From contig NZ_JASHJI010000023.1 in the NCBI RefSeq assembly GCF_030733265.1, positions 1 to 64,000 of the forward strand: a stretch of DNA of 64,000 bases. The letters run 5' to 3'. The notes under the pieces were generated by a model. It was not told the DNA's origin, did no database searches, and worked only from the letters and a program-made list of their open reading frames with translations. The position numbers and the translations under genes are program-made. Of this stretch, positions 7,916 to 16,413 are shown one piece after another (the first letter of the stretch is position 1; each line of letters starts with the position of its first letter). This DNA comes from Roseibium sp. MMSF_3412 (GTDB taxonomy: Bacteria; Pseudomonadota; Alphaproteobacteria; Rhizobiales; Stappiaceae).

Positions 7916-9169
7916 ATGCCTTTGACTATTGGGAATTTTAGCGTCGCTTGCACTGTCATGGCCGGTTTGTTTTGCCTGGGCACCATGAACGTCACTGCCA
8001 GTGCGCAAGAAATGAATGCCTTGGCACTTTCGAACGGTGCCGTATTGAAATCCTATACATCGGAGTATGGCGGACGCGGCAGTTCGGAATGGATTGCTCT
8101 TGCACTCATCGACGGAAACCCGGCTGTCGGATGGTCGAGCGAGCAGTTCAAGAGTGCGCCAAACGAATTTCTTTTCGAGCTGGAAAGGGACTTTTCACTG
8201 AAGTCCTTTTCCTTCGACAACACACGCACGGACGAGCCGACCCATCCGGGAATTTCCGCCAAGTCAATAGAGGTCCATGTGTCGGCAGACAGCGAAACAG
8301 GCCCTTATCAGAAAGTAGTTTCCGGAGAAATTGCCGTCGGGAAGGTTTCCGAGGTTGCGTTGCCGGAGCCTGTCGCGGCGCGTTGGGTAAAGCTGGTCAT
8401 TGCGGGCAATGGTGGTCATCAGGAATATACGGAACTGATGGAGTTTTCCGCATTCGGCACGCCGCTGGAAGAGCGTGCTCCCAGCCAGAATTTTTCAGGT
8501 GTCTATGACACCAATTGGGGGCGCTTCTTTCTCAAGCACCGGGATGGCGAACTTGATGGATGTTACGATCACGACTCTGGAACCTTCAGCGGAAAACAGG
8601 TCGACGGTCTGATGAACATCGAGTGGCGAGAAACGGGAGACCAATCCGGAAGCGCGGCACTTGCCATAACTGATGATGGAACCAGTTTTAGCGGACTCTG
8701 GTATGAAAATGCGCAGCTGCAGGGTACCTGGGCCGGCGTCTTGTCGACCGACCAGTTGTCGAAACCGGCCTGCGCCGTTTCTCTCGTTGAAGAGAAAAAA
8801 ACTCAGGTAGCTGCGGCACTGGACACTTATGGTGTCGCGAAACTTTACGGTATTTATTTTGATTTCGATTCAGACGCCATCAAGCCAGCCTCGGCCAAAA
8901 CGCTTGCGGACGTGAAAGCGTGGCTTGCGTCAAATCCGGGAAAAACAGTTGTGTTTGAAGGTCACACCGATGCCAAAGGAAGCGACGACTATAATCAGAC
9001 TCTTTCCGCCAAGCGTGCCGCCGCCGTTGTCTTTTGGCTCAGCGCAAACGGTATCGACATGAACCGCCTTTCACACACGGGATATGGCGAGGCACTTCCG
9101 GTTGCCGACAACAGCACCGAGAACGGCAGAAGCCTGAACCGGCGGGTGGAAATGAAGGTTCTGAACTAG
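7916..9169 (+). CDS. OmpA-like protein with discoidin-like domain
   Basis: A 417-aa exported protein. A signal peptide (ACTVMAGLFCLGTMNVTASA) is followed by an F5/8 type C (discoidin)-like domain at about residues 35-190 (WIALALIDGNPAVGWSSEQF, then ARWVKLVIAGNGG). A beta-rich stretch at about 205-290 has GRFFLKHRDGELDGCYDHDS and ends near LQGTWAGVL. An OmpA peptidoglycan-binding domain occupies about 305-415 (YFDFDSDAIKPASAKTL, FEGHTDAKGSDDYNQTLSAK, GYGEALPVADN, NRRVEMKV). The ATG at 7916 is chosen because AGGA lies nine bases upstream; the ATG at 7907 directly abuts it. It is probably a periplasmic or outer-membrane protein anchored to the wall through OmpA and binding a sugar through the discoidin-like part; the latter is inferred. 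Confidence 0.85.
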   Translation: MPLTIGNFSVACTVMAGLFCLGTMNVTASAQEMNALALSNGAVLKSYTSEYGGRGSSEWIALALIDGNPAVGWSSEQFKSAPNEFLFELERDFSLKSFSFDNTRTDEPTHPGISAKSIEVHVSADSETGPYQKVVSGEIAVGKVSEVALPEPVAARWVKLVIAGNGGHQEYTELMEFSAFGTPLEERAPSQNFSGVYDTNWGRFFLKHRDGELDGCYDHDSGTFSGKQVDGLMNIEWRETGDQSGSAALAITDDGTSFSGLWYENAQLQGTWAGVLSTDQLSKPACAVSLVEEKKTQVAAALDTYGVAKLYGIYFDFDSDAIKPASAKTLADVKAWLASNPGKTVVFEGHTDAKGSDDYNQTLSAKRAAAVVFWLSANGIDMNRLSHTGYGEALPVADNSTENGRSLNRRVEMKVLN

Positions 9170-9439
9170 GTGCGGAATCCAAAGGGTTTGTCTACTCGAA
9201 TTGAAGATCAGAGACCGGTTGGTGAGCACAAACAATCAGTCTCAGCATCGATGGAACGAACAGCCCGCACGGTGATTGGCAAGAGACCAGGATTTCAAGC
9301 GCCGGTTAAAGCGGACACCCGGTCAAATGCGGCGCGCGGGACTGCCTAGGCAGCGGATCAGATTGAGCGGCTTGTGCCGCGCCGGTTTTCAGGCGTTCGT
9401 AACGCAGTTGCTTTTAAATTTGTGATTTTCAGCTTTGCC

Positions 9440-9620
9440 ATGGTTTCGTCATTCCGGACAAGCGCAGGGAAAGCTGCGCGCCGATCCGGAATCCTGAAAT
9501 CATTTCGCGCCTTGGGCGCGGCATTTTTCGAAAAAATGGCTTTCCGGGTTCGCTTCGCTCACGCTCATGTCTGGATTCCCGATCGGTGTTCGGCTGTGCC
9601 TCACTTGTCCGGAATGACGT
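9440..9620. repeat. Dispersed intergenic repeat, type A
   Basis: Bounded by cgtcattccggacaagcgc at the left and its near-complement cacttgtccggaatgacg at the right. The interior has ccggttcgcttcgctcacgc-like text and gatcggtgttcggctgtgcc. Related text occurs near 12735-12785, 13075-13150, 14178-14200 and 37785-37955. It behaves as a palindromic mobile intergenic repeat; no coding capacity is seen. Confidence 0.7.
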
Positions 9621-9670
9621 CGTTAGAAAATGTCCAACAGTGAAGAGTTAGTAGGCGTCACGAAAAGCAA

Positions 9671-9692
9671 AGGGGCGGAAAAATCCGCCCCT
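9671..9692 (-). terminator. Terminator after idh
   Basis: Stem AGGGGCGGA/TCCGCCCCT with a 4-nt loop, 26 bp after the idh stop. It is followed on the minus strand by TTGCTTTTCG. The same GGGGCGG core is used by the terminator after grxD (38313-38338). Confidence 0.7.
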
Positions 9693-9717
9693 CAAGATCC
9701 TCGTCGTGGCCGGCCGG

Positions 9718-11934
9718 CTAGCCGATGATGCCGTTCAGGGTTGCGCTTGGGCGCATGACGGCGTCAACCTTGGCCTGCGGGGCATGGTAGTAGCCGCCCG
9801 TGTCGGCCGGTGCGCCCTGAACGCCGTTGAGTTCACCGACGATCTTGTCTTCATTGGTGGACAGCGCCTCGGCAATCGGCGTGAAGTGAGCTTTCAGGTC
9901 CGCGTCTTTGTCCTGGGCGGCCAAGGCCTGTGCCCAATAGAGCGCGATGTAGAAGTGGCTGCCGCGGTTGTCGAGGCCGCCGACGCGCCGCGCAGGAGAC
10001 TTGTCGTTGTCGAGCAGACCTTCAATGGCCGTGTCGAGTGCATCGGCCAGGATCTGTGCCTTGGCATTGTCCTTGGCGTTGGCAAGATGCTCCAGCGACG
10101 CTCCGAGCGCGCAGAATTCGCCGAGCGAATCCCAACGCAGGTAGTTTTCCTCCTGAAGCTGCTGAACGTGCTTCGGGGCGGAGCCGCCTGCACCGGTCTC
10201 GAACAGGCCGCCGCCATTCATCAGCGGGACGATGGACAGCATCTTGGCCGACGTGCCGACTTCCAGGATCGGGTAAAGGTCGGTCAGGTAATCGCGCAGC
10301 ACGTTGCCGGTGATCGCGATGGTGTCTTCGCCGCGGGCAATTCGCTCGGTGGTGTATTTGGCTGCTTCGGTCGGCGCCATGATCTTCAGGTCGAGACCGG
10401 ACGTGTCATGCTCGGGCAGGTAGGCGTTGACCTTCTTGATCAGCTCCGCATCGTGGGCGCGCTTCTCGTTCAGCCAGAAGACACCCGGCATGCCGGAGAG
10501 ACGTGCACGCGTAACACCGAGCTTGACCCAGTCGCGGATCGGCGCGTCCTTTGTGCGGCAGGCGCGCCAAATGTCACCTTCCTCGACCTCGTGCGAGATC
10601 AGCGTGTTGCCCGCCTCGTCGACAATCCGCATGACGCCGGCGGCCGGGGCCTTGAATGTCTGCGGGTGAGAGCCGTATTCCTCGGCTTTCTGCGCCATCA
10701 GGCCGACATTCGGCACGGTGCCCATCTTGGCGGGGTCCAGCGCGCCGTTCTCACGACAGAAGTCGATCACCGCTGAATAGACTCCTGCGTAGGAGCTGTC
10801 CGGAATGACGCATTTGGAATCGTGTTCCTTGCCGTCCGGACCCCAACCCTTGCCGCCCGCACGGATCAGGGCAGGCATGGAGGCGTCGATGATAACGTCC
10901 GATGAGACATGCAGGTTGGTGATGCCCTTGTCGGAGTTCACCATGTAGAGGTCCGGGCCGGTGTCCAGAGCCGCCTTGATGTCGGCTTCCACTTCCGCAC
11001 GCTTGTCCGCCGGCAGCGTTGCGACCTTGGCTTCCAGGTCGCCGAAACCGAGATCCGGGTTGACGCCGAGTTCCGCGAAGGTTGCGGCATGCTTTGCAAA
11101 GACGTCTTTCAGGAATGCCTTGACGCAGTGGCCAAACAGGATCGGGTCGGAGACCTTCATCATCGTGGCTTTCAGGTGCAGCGAGAACAGCACACCCTTG
11201 GACTTGGCGTCCGCAATTTCCTTTTCCAGGAATGTTTTCAGCGCCCTGACGCTCATGAAGGTCGCGTCGATGACGTCGCCTTCTTCCAGCGGCCAGTCGG
11301 CTTTCAGAACAGTGAGGTCGCCACCTTTGGCGTCAAACTCGATCTTTGCTGTTCCGGTGGAAACCGCCGGGACTGTGACCGACTTCTCATTGGAGAAGAA
11401 ATCGTTCTTACCCATCGTTGCCACGTGGGTTTTCGACGCGTTGGACCATGCGCCCATGCGATGCGGGTTCTTCTTGGCATATTCCTTGACGGCCTTGGGA
11501 GCGCGACGATCCGAGTTGCCTTCGCGCAGAACCGGGTTCACAGCGGAGCCCTTGATGGCGTCGTACTTTGCCTTGACGGTCTTTTCTTCAGCGTTTGCCG
11601 GTTCCGCCGGATAGTCGGGCAGCTTGTAGCCCTGCGCCTGCAGCTCCGCGATCGCTGCATTGAGCTGCGGCTGGGAGGCAGAGATGTTCGGCAGCTTAAT
11701 GACGTTGGCGTCCGGCTGCTTGACCATCTGGCCGAGTTCGGCGAGGTCGTCAGACTGCTTTTGTTCGTCGGTCAGGTATTCGGGGAAATTCGCCAGGACG
11801 CGGGCTGCGAGCGAAATGTCCCTGGTGCCGATGGTAAGCCCTGCCGCCTTCGTGAAGGTGCGGATGATAGGAAGAAACGAGGCGCTTGCCAGCTCGGGCG
11901 CTTCGTCGACCTTGGTGTAGATGATATCGGCCAT
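9718..11934 (-). CDS. icd: NADP-dependent isocitrate dehydrogenase, monomeric type
   Basis: A 738-aa enzyme of the monomeric isocitrate dehydrogenase family, which converts isocitrate to 2-oxoglutarate with CO2 and NADPH in the TCA cycle. The usual length is about 740 aa, so it is complete. Recognisable blocks are YTKVDEAPELASASFLPI at the N-terminus, EGNSDRRAPKAVKEYAKKNP, FSLHLKATMMKVSDPILFGH, GGLFETGAGGSAPKHVQQL and WDSLGEFCALGASLEHLA. It differs from the short dimeric Icd. The start at ATG 11934 matches the family (MADIIYTKVDEAPELA); an upstream extension to 12039 is non-conserved. It has its own terminator and appears monocistronic. Confidence 0.95.
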   Translation of the reverse strand: MADIIYTKVDEAPELASASFLPIIRTFTKAAGLTIGTRDISLAARVLANFPEYLTDEQKQSDDLAELGQMVKQPDANVIKLPNISASQPQLNAAIAELQAQGYKLPDYPAEPANAEEKTVKAKYDAIKGSAVNPVLREGNSDRRAPKAVKEYAKKNPHRMGAWSNASKTHVATMGKNDFFSNEKSVTVPAVSTGTAKIEFDAKGGDLTVLKADWPLEEGDVIDATFMSVRALKTFLEKEIADAKSKGVLFSLHLKATMMKVSDPILFGHCVKAFLKDVFAKHAATFAELGVNPDLGFGDLEAKVATLPADKRAEVEADIKAALDTGPDLYMVNSDKGITNLHVSSDVIIDASMPALIRAGGKGWGPDGKEHDSKCVIPDSSYAGVYSAVIDFCRENGALDPAKMGTVPNVGLMAQKAEEYGSHPQTFKAPAAGVMRIVDEAGNTLISHEVEEGDIWRACRTKDAPIRDWVKLGVTRARLSGMPGVFWLNEKRAHDAELIKKVNAYLPEHDTSGLDLKIMAPTEAAKYTTERIARGEDTIAITGNVLRDYLTDLYPILEVGTSAKMLSIVPLMNGGGLFETGAGGSAPKHVQQLQEENYLRWDSLGEFCALGASLEHLANAKDNAKAQILADALDTAIEGLLDNDKSPARRVGGLDNRGSHFYIALYWAQALAAQDKDADLKAHFTPIAEALSTNEDKIVGELNGVQGAPADTGGYYHAPQAKVDAVMRPSATLNGIIG

Positions 11935-12086
11935 GGTGCTTACATTTCCCAGTGTTCGATGTGTTCGACGGGTGCTCACCAGGGGCGGGATCTGGCCCCC
12001 GGGATCGGAATTTCGCCTAGCGTATACAATTGTACGCAATCAAAAGCCAGCCCTTCGAAAGACAAAGACTGTTGATCGGCCACGTT

Positions 12087-12668
12087 CTAGCAAACAGGGG
12101 GGAAATGTCTATCGACAAGCGTCAGTGCGGATGGCTGCTTCTTGTCGCTTCGACTATTCCATGTGATGGCATATGCCCTCAGAAGCGGTGCGAGAAAACG
12201 CGTTTCGAACGCAAGGCCAGTGATGGGGTAATGGAATTCTGCCTCCTCCTCAAGCTTTCGCCAGCGTTTCATCCAGTTCAGATATTTGGGTATGACATAC
12301 TTGAATTCGGTGACTTCAATGAACAGGACGTTCTGCAAATCGATCTTCCTGACATAGATGTTCTGAACGACGTTCCACGGGATCGGCTCGCTGAAAAAAC
12401 GCGTGTCATGAAACCCGTCGGGCCCAATCAGGACAACGGGGTCCACCGCATTCCAAATTCTCTTCAGGTTCAAAAACGCGACCGCGCCACCACCAAACAA
12501 AGCAGCAAAACCGGTTAGGGCGATTTCAACGGCAATGCCGCCAGACGCGATCACTTTCAACGTAGTGAAACCGCCAAAAACCGCCAGGAGTGAGGAAACA
12601 ATGAACCACAGAACCAGCGGTGGTACTGAACGTCTGATCTTGATCGTCTTGTCCGGATCGAATTCCAT
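12087..12668 (-). CDS. Membrane protein of unknown function
   Basis: A 193-aa protein with two adjacent hydrophobic helices near the N-terminus (VLWFIVSSLLAVFGGF and VEIALTGFAALFGGGAVAF). A soluble PH-like region follows (GPDGFHDTRFFSEPIPWNVVQNIYVRKI). This layout resembles STM3941-type membrane proteins that carry a PH-like domain, whose function is not known to me. No convincing ribosome binding site is seen before the ATG at 12668. It lies about 150 bp upstream of idh on the same strand with an independent spacer between. Confidence 0.6.
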   Translation of the reverse strand: MEFDPDKTIKIRRSVPPLVLWFIVSSLLAVFGGFTTLKVIASGGIAVEIALTGFAALFGGGAVAFLNLKRIWNAVDPVVLIGPDGFHDTRFFSEPIPWNVVQNIYVRKIDLQNVLFIEVTEFKYVIPKYLNWMKRWRKLEEEAEFHYPITGLAFETRFLAPLLRAYAITWNSRSDKKQPSALTLVDRHFPPVC

Positions 12669-12699
12669 CGTTTTTAGGAGAAACCGGTTGATGGAGATT

Positions 12700-12732
12700 T
12701 CGCCTTCTTAAACCTCAGGTTTTAAGAAGGCG
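12700..12732. repeat. Long perfect hairpin
   Basis: CGCCTTCTTAAA pairs with TTTAAGAAGGCG around CCTCAGGT. It lies just upstream of the membrane protein gene starting at 12668. It could be a terminator-like end of a repeat unit or a regulatory hairpin; which one cannot be told. Confidence 0.55.
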
Positions 12733-12871
12733 TTATGACATCGGATCGGTGTTCGGCTCTGCCTCACTGGTCCGGAATGACGGGATTTCGCCTTCGCCGC
12801 AGACAGGGCAACTGGTCTGTTCATGACTCGGTACGCCGCAGTCCACAGGCGTTGGCTATGCAATGCGTGAA

Positions 12872-13010
12872 GAACGGGTGGCCATCCTTCGAGACGGACC
12901 TTCCGGTCCTCCTCAGGATGAGGTTGCCTGAAATACACGCCATCCGGGCGCCGCAAAATTCAGCGACCTCATCCTGAGGAAGGCCGCAGGCCTGTCTCGA
13001 AGGATCGGCC
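12872..13010. repeat. BIME-like paired palindrome, copy 1
   Basis: The left half has ggccatccttcgagacgg then ccttccggtcctcctcagga. The right half has acctcatcctgaggaagg then cctgtctcgaaggatcgg, its near reverse complement. The two halves face each other across about 45 bp of non-repeated DNA. A second copy lies at 14030-14166. This repeat family is common between genes in Rhizobiales. Confidence 0.8.
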
Positions 13011-13074
13011 GCAAAAACAAGACGCTGCTCTGTCGCCAGGGCGCGTCACGAACATGTTCATTTCATGAAAGAGT

Positions 13075-13275
13075 TCGAGTTCGCTCCGCTCACGCTGATG
13101 CCTGGTTTCCGGATCGGCGTTCGGCTGCGCCTCACTTGTCCGGAATGACGGCCACTCCTTTTGTCCTCCCGGACGGAGCGCAGCGAAGATCCGCGACCCT
13201 GTAAACTGCAGCGCTTCAGCTCCTGGCAAGGATCCGCGCTTACCGGATCCCTGCCTGCGCAGGGATGACAAGGAC
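13075..13275. repeat. Dispersed intergenic repeats, types A and B
   Basis: Contains gttcgctccgctcacgctga, gatcggcgttcggctgcgcc and cacttgtccggaatgacgg (type A), then cccggacggagcgcagcgaa and ggatccctgcctgcgcaggg (type B). The run reaches almost to the stop of the DUF1311 gene. Confidence 0.6.
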
Positions 13276-13302
13276 GATACGCGGCGCGCGCGGAGCCTGA
13301 CG

Positions 13303-13818
13303 TCAGTTGTCGAAAGGCCAGGAGTGTTTCAGATAGATATATTGAAGTGCCGTCATTCTGGACTGGCAGGCAACGATCGCCGGACCGCCTCCTGTGCCGC
13401 CGCCCCATTGTGAGTACTCGTAGTCGCAGGTCCTGTCGCGATAGGTGATCCATGCCCTTTGCATGTCGCGCAGGGCCGGGAGGATCTGGGGGACGGTCGC
13501 ACCGATTTCCTGCATTTCCCTGTCACTGGCCTCGGCTTTCTTGACCAGTGATCCGTAGATTTCGTTGAGCTTTTTGTCCCAGAACTCGGCCTCCTTGCTC
13601 CCGCAGGCAACCATGCCGACCGTCGTGCCGCCAAGGTCATTGGCGTTCTGGCAGACTTGCGAGGCGAGGCCGATACAGCCCTGTTCTTCAAGTGCCGTTT
13701 TTGCCGTTTGAAGACAGGCATCAAGCGGTTGGCTCGAGTAGTTGACCTCCTGCGCGTTAGCGGACAAAGCCCACGACGTGCTCAGCAATAGAAGAGCCAT
13801 AATCTGCGGTCTGAACAT
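13303..13818 (-). CDS. Exported DUF1311 (LprI-like) protein
   Basis: A 171-aa protein with a signal peptide (MALLLLSTSWALSANAQ region, cleavage near ANA-QEV). The mature part has six cysteines and the DUF1311/LprI core: CGSKEAEFWDKKLNEIYGSL followed by LRDMQRAWITYRDRTCDYE and a final CQSRMTALQYIYL. LprI-type proteins are known as lysozyme inhibitors in mycobacteria, but many proteobacterial members are uncharacterised. GGAGG lies six bases before the ATG at 13818, which settles the start. It is flanked on both sides by repeat DNA and stands alone. Confidence 0.8.
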   Translation of the reverse strand: MFRPQIMALLLLSTSWALSANAQEVNYSSQPLDACLQTAKTALEEQGCIGLASQVCQNANDLGGTTVGMVACGSKEAEFWDKKLNEIYGSLVKKAEASDREMQEIGATVPQILPALRDMQRAWITYRDRTCDYEYSQWGGGTGGGPAIVACQSRMTALQYIYLKHSWPFDN

Positions 13819-14029
13819 GCTAGGCCTCCGGAACGGTTCTGCCAGGGATCTGTCTAGCGCTTCGCCCGACAGATACAGGGGACTTCAGTCTAAGGAGCAT
13901 AGCACCGAGTTGGGAAGTCCCGTTGTCTTCTTAGTCCCGGAGCCTCTACGTCATCCCGGGCTGAGCGCAGAGGAGATCCGGGACCCAGTATTCCGCAGCT
14001 TATCGGTTTGGGCTGCGCAAGCCGTCAGG

Positions 14030-14166
14030 AACGCGTGGCCATCCTTCGAGACGGACCTTCCGGTCCTCCTCAGGATGAGGGAGCCTGACACAGGTCCCGA
14101 TCAAGCGCCGCAAAGTCATACGACCTCATCCTGAGGAAGGCCGCAGGCCTGTCTCGAAGGATCGGC
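14030..14166. repeat. BIME-like paired palindrome, copy 2
   Basis: Same left and right halves as 12872-13010 (catccttcgagacggacctt and cctgtctcgaaggatcgg) with a different core. The outer arms match copy 1 nearly base for base while the cores differ. Confidence 0.8.
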
Positions 14167-14235
14167 AACAGAAATATGACTTTGTCCGGAATGACGGAGT
14201 GCCATGCTTTAGGTCCAGACGCTTCTGCCACCCCG

Positions 14236-14279
14236 CAAAAAAAGGAGGCCCGGCAGGACGGCTGCGTGTCCTGCCGGGC
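14236..14279 (-). terminator. Strong rho-independent terminator
   Basis: Perfect 12-bp stem GCCCGGCAGGAC/GTCCTGCCGGGC with an 8-nt loop. On the minus strand it is followed by CCTCC and a run of seven T. It lies 28 bp after the stop at 14307. Confidence 0.9.
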
Positions 14280-14306
14280 TTCAGATTGTTGTGACGGAGG
14301 GCGCTA

Positions 14307-15386
14307 CTAGCGGCCGCTGACGGCGTCGGCGAGGGCCGGGAAACGCACGATCTTGTAGGTGCCGAGAGAGGCATCCTCACCGCCGTTCAGGACCGGCGAG
14401 CGGTGCAGTTCGTTGATGGTCGCATAGACATAACCGTCCGCACCGATCGAAAAGCCATCCGGCCACGGCAGGTCTTCATCGGACTGGAACAGAACCTCGT
14501 AGCTGCCGTCGGGCCGGGTGACACCGATCGCATTGTCCGTCATCGCGGTGATGTAGACGTTGCCGCCCGTGTCGACCGTCGAACCGTCCGAGATCGGCTT
14601 GTCGCCGTAGCGTTCCACGCGCTCGGCAAGGTCTTCATCGGTGAGGTCTTCATTCAGAAGGTCGGCGGTGCGGACCCGGTACATGGCGCTGGCCGTCATC
14701 GGGGCGAAATAGACCCAGGTGTTGGTCGGATCGACCGTGATCGGGTTCACGCCAATCTTGGCCGGATTGCCGCCGAGCAGGATCTCGCGCCCGTCGATCA
14801 CCATGGGCGTGTCTTCCGGCGTGGTGAATTTCGAGCCTTCCAGGACGCGGCGCGACCGGCCTGTTTCCAGATCCACGATGATCAGTGCCGAGTTCGCACC
14901 ATCTCCTGTATCGGAGATGTAGATGGCCTCGTGATCGCGGTCGACGGCGAGATCGTTCAGGAACGAGGTCGGCCGCGCGACCGGGGCGCCGATATAATGG
15001 ATCGCGTGCAGCTGTTCCGTTTTCGTGTTCCAGCCGACAACGCGGCCGGTCTGGTTGTCGCCCTGACCGTCCAGCATCCACAGGATACCGTCCCGGTCGG
15101 CGCGCAATCCGAGTACCCCTTTCAGGCCATCACCGTCGTCCTGTGGCGCTCGGGCCCAGGCCTCGCTCGGATAAGGCTTCGTCGAACCGTCCTTCATCAC
15201 TTCAACGACACGCAGTTCCGGACCATAAAATTCATGAACAGACATGAACATGCGGCCATCCGGCCCGATGGCCAGGTTGCCCGGGGGCATGGACTTGTCG
15301 AAGTCGAGATAGGTCTCGATGCCGTCTGCGGCGGCAGGAAGTATCAGGGCGACGCTGAGACCTGCAGCTGCCAAAAAGCGTTTCAT
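14307..15386 (-). CDS. Major royal jelly/yellow-like exported protein
   Basis: A 359-aa protein with a signal peptide (MKRFLAAAGLSVALILPAAA). The rest shows a beta-propeller pattern typical of the major royal jelly (yellow) and SMP-30-like superfamily: MPPGNLAIGPDGRMFMSVHE, GVLGLRADRDGILWMLDGQ, FLNDLAVDRDHEAIYISDTG and PDGFSIGADGYVYATINEL. Bacterial members are often labelled L-dopachrome tautomerase-related; a substrate cannot be assigned. The start at 15386 is preferred because GGAGG sits just upstream inside the alternative leader. It is divergent from a LysR gene at 15479 across only 92 bp, so that regulator probably controls it. Confidence 0.8.
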   Translation of the reverse strand: MKRFLAAAGLSVALILPAAADGIETYLDFDKSMPPGNLAIGPDGRMFMSVHEFYGPELRVVEVMKDGSTKPYPSEAWARAPQDDGDGLKGVLGLRADRDGILWMLDGQGDNQTGRVVGWNTKTEQLHAIHYIGAPVARPTSFLNDLAVDRDHEAIYISDTGDGANSALIIVDLETGRSRRVLEGSKFTTPEDTPMVIDGREILLGGNPAKIGVNPITVDPTNTWVYFAPMTASAMYRVRTADLLNEDLTDEDLAERVERYGDKPISDGSTVDTGGNVYITAMTDNAIGVTRPDGSYEVLFQSDEDLPWPDGFSIGADGYVYATINELHRSPVLNGGEDASLGTYKIVRFPALADAVSGR

Positions 15387-15478
15387 GAGCTCCTCCATAT
15401 GTTGATGGGGAGGGTTTAATTGTTCTAGATTTCGAACAGAACTCCTTGAATTTCTAAAGCAGCGTTAGAAAAAATCGA

Positions 15479-16360
15479 ATGTATAGCATTGTGGACCTGC
15501 AAACCTTTGTCACTGTCGCCAGAAACAGCGGCATTACCTCTTCGGCCAGCCAGCTCGGGATTTCGACGGCGACCACCAGTCACAGGATCGCGAAACTGGA
15601 ACAGGCGCTCGGCGTCACCCTGTTCCACCGCAACAGCCGGACCTTCCGGCTGACGGACGAGGGACAGGTCTTTCTGGAGCGCGTCGATGTCATCCTCGAT
15701 GATCTGCAGCAAGCGGAAATGGAGGTCGGCAGCGGCACGGCGCGCCTGCGTGGTCATCTGCGCGTCACGATGTCTCCCTGGATCCTGTCGCGGTTCATCA
15801 TGCCCGTTCTTGGCGAGTTCCGGCAGGCCAATCCCGATCTCACAATCGAATTCCTGGCTGTCGACCGCTTCGTGCCGCTGGTGGAGGAGGCGCAGGACTG
15901 TGCAATCCGGGTCGGTCAGCTTGCCGACAGCGCGCTTGTTGCGCAGAAACTGAGCGACAATGACAGGATCATCTGCGCATCGCCGTCTCTTTTGGAAAGC
16001 CACGGCGAACCGGAAACCTTGGACGACCTGAGGGACTGCCCCTGGGTTTGCCTGCCATGGCAGACCCGTTTCGACATGAATGACGCCGCGGGCCGCAAGC
16101 GTCCGTTCGCGGTCAGCAGAAGCATCGCGGTGTCAAACTCCGACATGCTGACAGCAGGGGCGGTGGAGGGGCTCGGCATTGCCGTGAAATCTCGCATGGC
16201 CGTCAAGGAAGAACTGGAGAACGGCGCGCTGGTTGAAGTCTTGCCGGGTTGCCTGCATGCGCCGGAGGCACCCGTCTGGTTCGTTTTTGCGGCCGAAAGC
16301 CGGTCCGGCCGCAAGACCAAGGCCTTTCACGAGGTGGCCAGGCGTGCGTTTCGCCGGTGA
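15479..16360 (+). CDS. LysR-family transcriptional regulator
   Basis: A 293-aa LysR-type factor. The N-terminal winged helix-turn-helix is typical (DLQTFVTVARNSGITSSASQ, then HRIAKLEQALGVTLFHRNSR), followed by the two-lobed effector domain (LRVTMSPWILSRFIMPVLGE, then DCAIRVGQLADSALVAQKL). It resembles the CrgA/AaeR-like branch. No clear ribosome binding site precedes the ATG. It is divergently paired with the royal-jelly-like gene at 14307-15386, the likely target. Confidence 0.9.
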   Translation: MYSIVDLQTFVTVARNSGITSSASQLGISTATTSHRIAKLEQALGVTLFHRNSRTFRLTDEGQVFLERVDVILDDLQQAEMEVGSGTARLRGHLRVTMSPWILSRFIMPVLGEFRQANPDLTIEFLAVDRFVPLVEEAQDCAIRVGQLADSALVAQKLSDNDRIICASPSLLESHGEPETLDDLRDCPWVCLPWQTRFDMNDAAGRKRPFAVSRSIAVSNSDMLTAGAVEGLGIAVKSRMAVKEELENGALVEVLPGCLHAPEAPVWFVFAAESRSGRKTKAFHEVARRAFRR

Positions 16361-16413
16361 TCTTTGTTGGCTTGCGCTTTTCATTTTTCAATGGAAGCGC
16401 TAAACCCCGCGTC

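Larger units (their letters stand above)
9170..9717. other. Repeat-bearing spacer after the OmpA gene
   Basis: About 550 bp with no supported gene. An 89-aa open frame (9374-9643) is made of intergenic repeat sequence and is rejected. It holds the dispersed repeat at about 9440-9620 and the idh terminator. Confidence 0.6.
12669..13302. other. Repeat-rich spacer
   Basis: About 630 bp made almost wholly of repeat elements: a hairpin (12700-12732), type A repeat text (12735-12785), a BIME-like element (12872-13010) and further type A/type B text (13075-13275). Short open frames here encode repeat-derived text and are not genes. Confidence 0.65.
13819..14306. other. Repeat-rich spacer
   Basis: About 490 bp without a gene. 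It holds type B repeat text (cgtcatcccgggctgagcgc, near 13950-13995), BIME-like copy 2, a type A end (tttgtccggaatgacgg) and the terminator of the gene ending at 14307. A 130-aa open frame across it (13742-14134) is repeat-derived. Confidence 0.65.

Noticed and set aside
9374..9643. An 89-aa open frame after the OmpA gene
   Set aside because: It is made of the type A intergenic repeat and has no match to a protein family.
13742..14134. A 130-aa open frame between the DUF1311 and royal-jelly-like genes
   Set aside because: It consists of type B and BIME-like repeat text.
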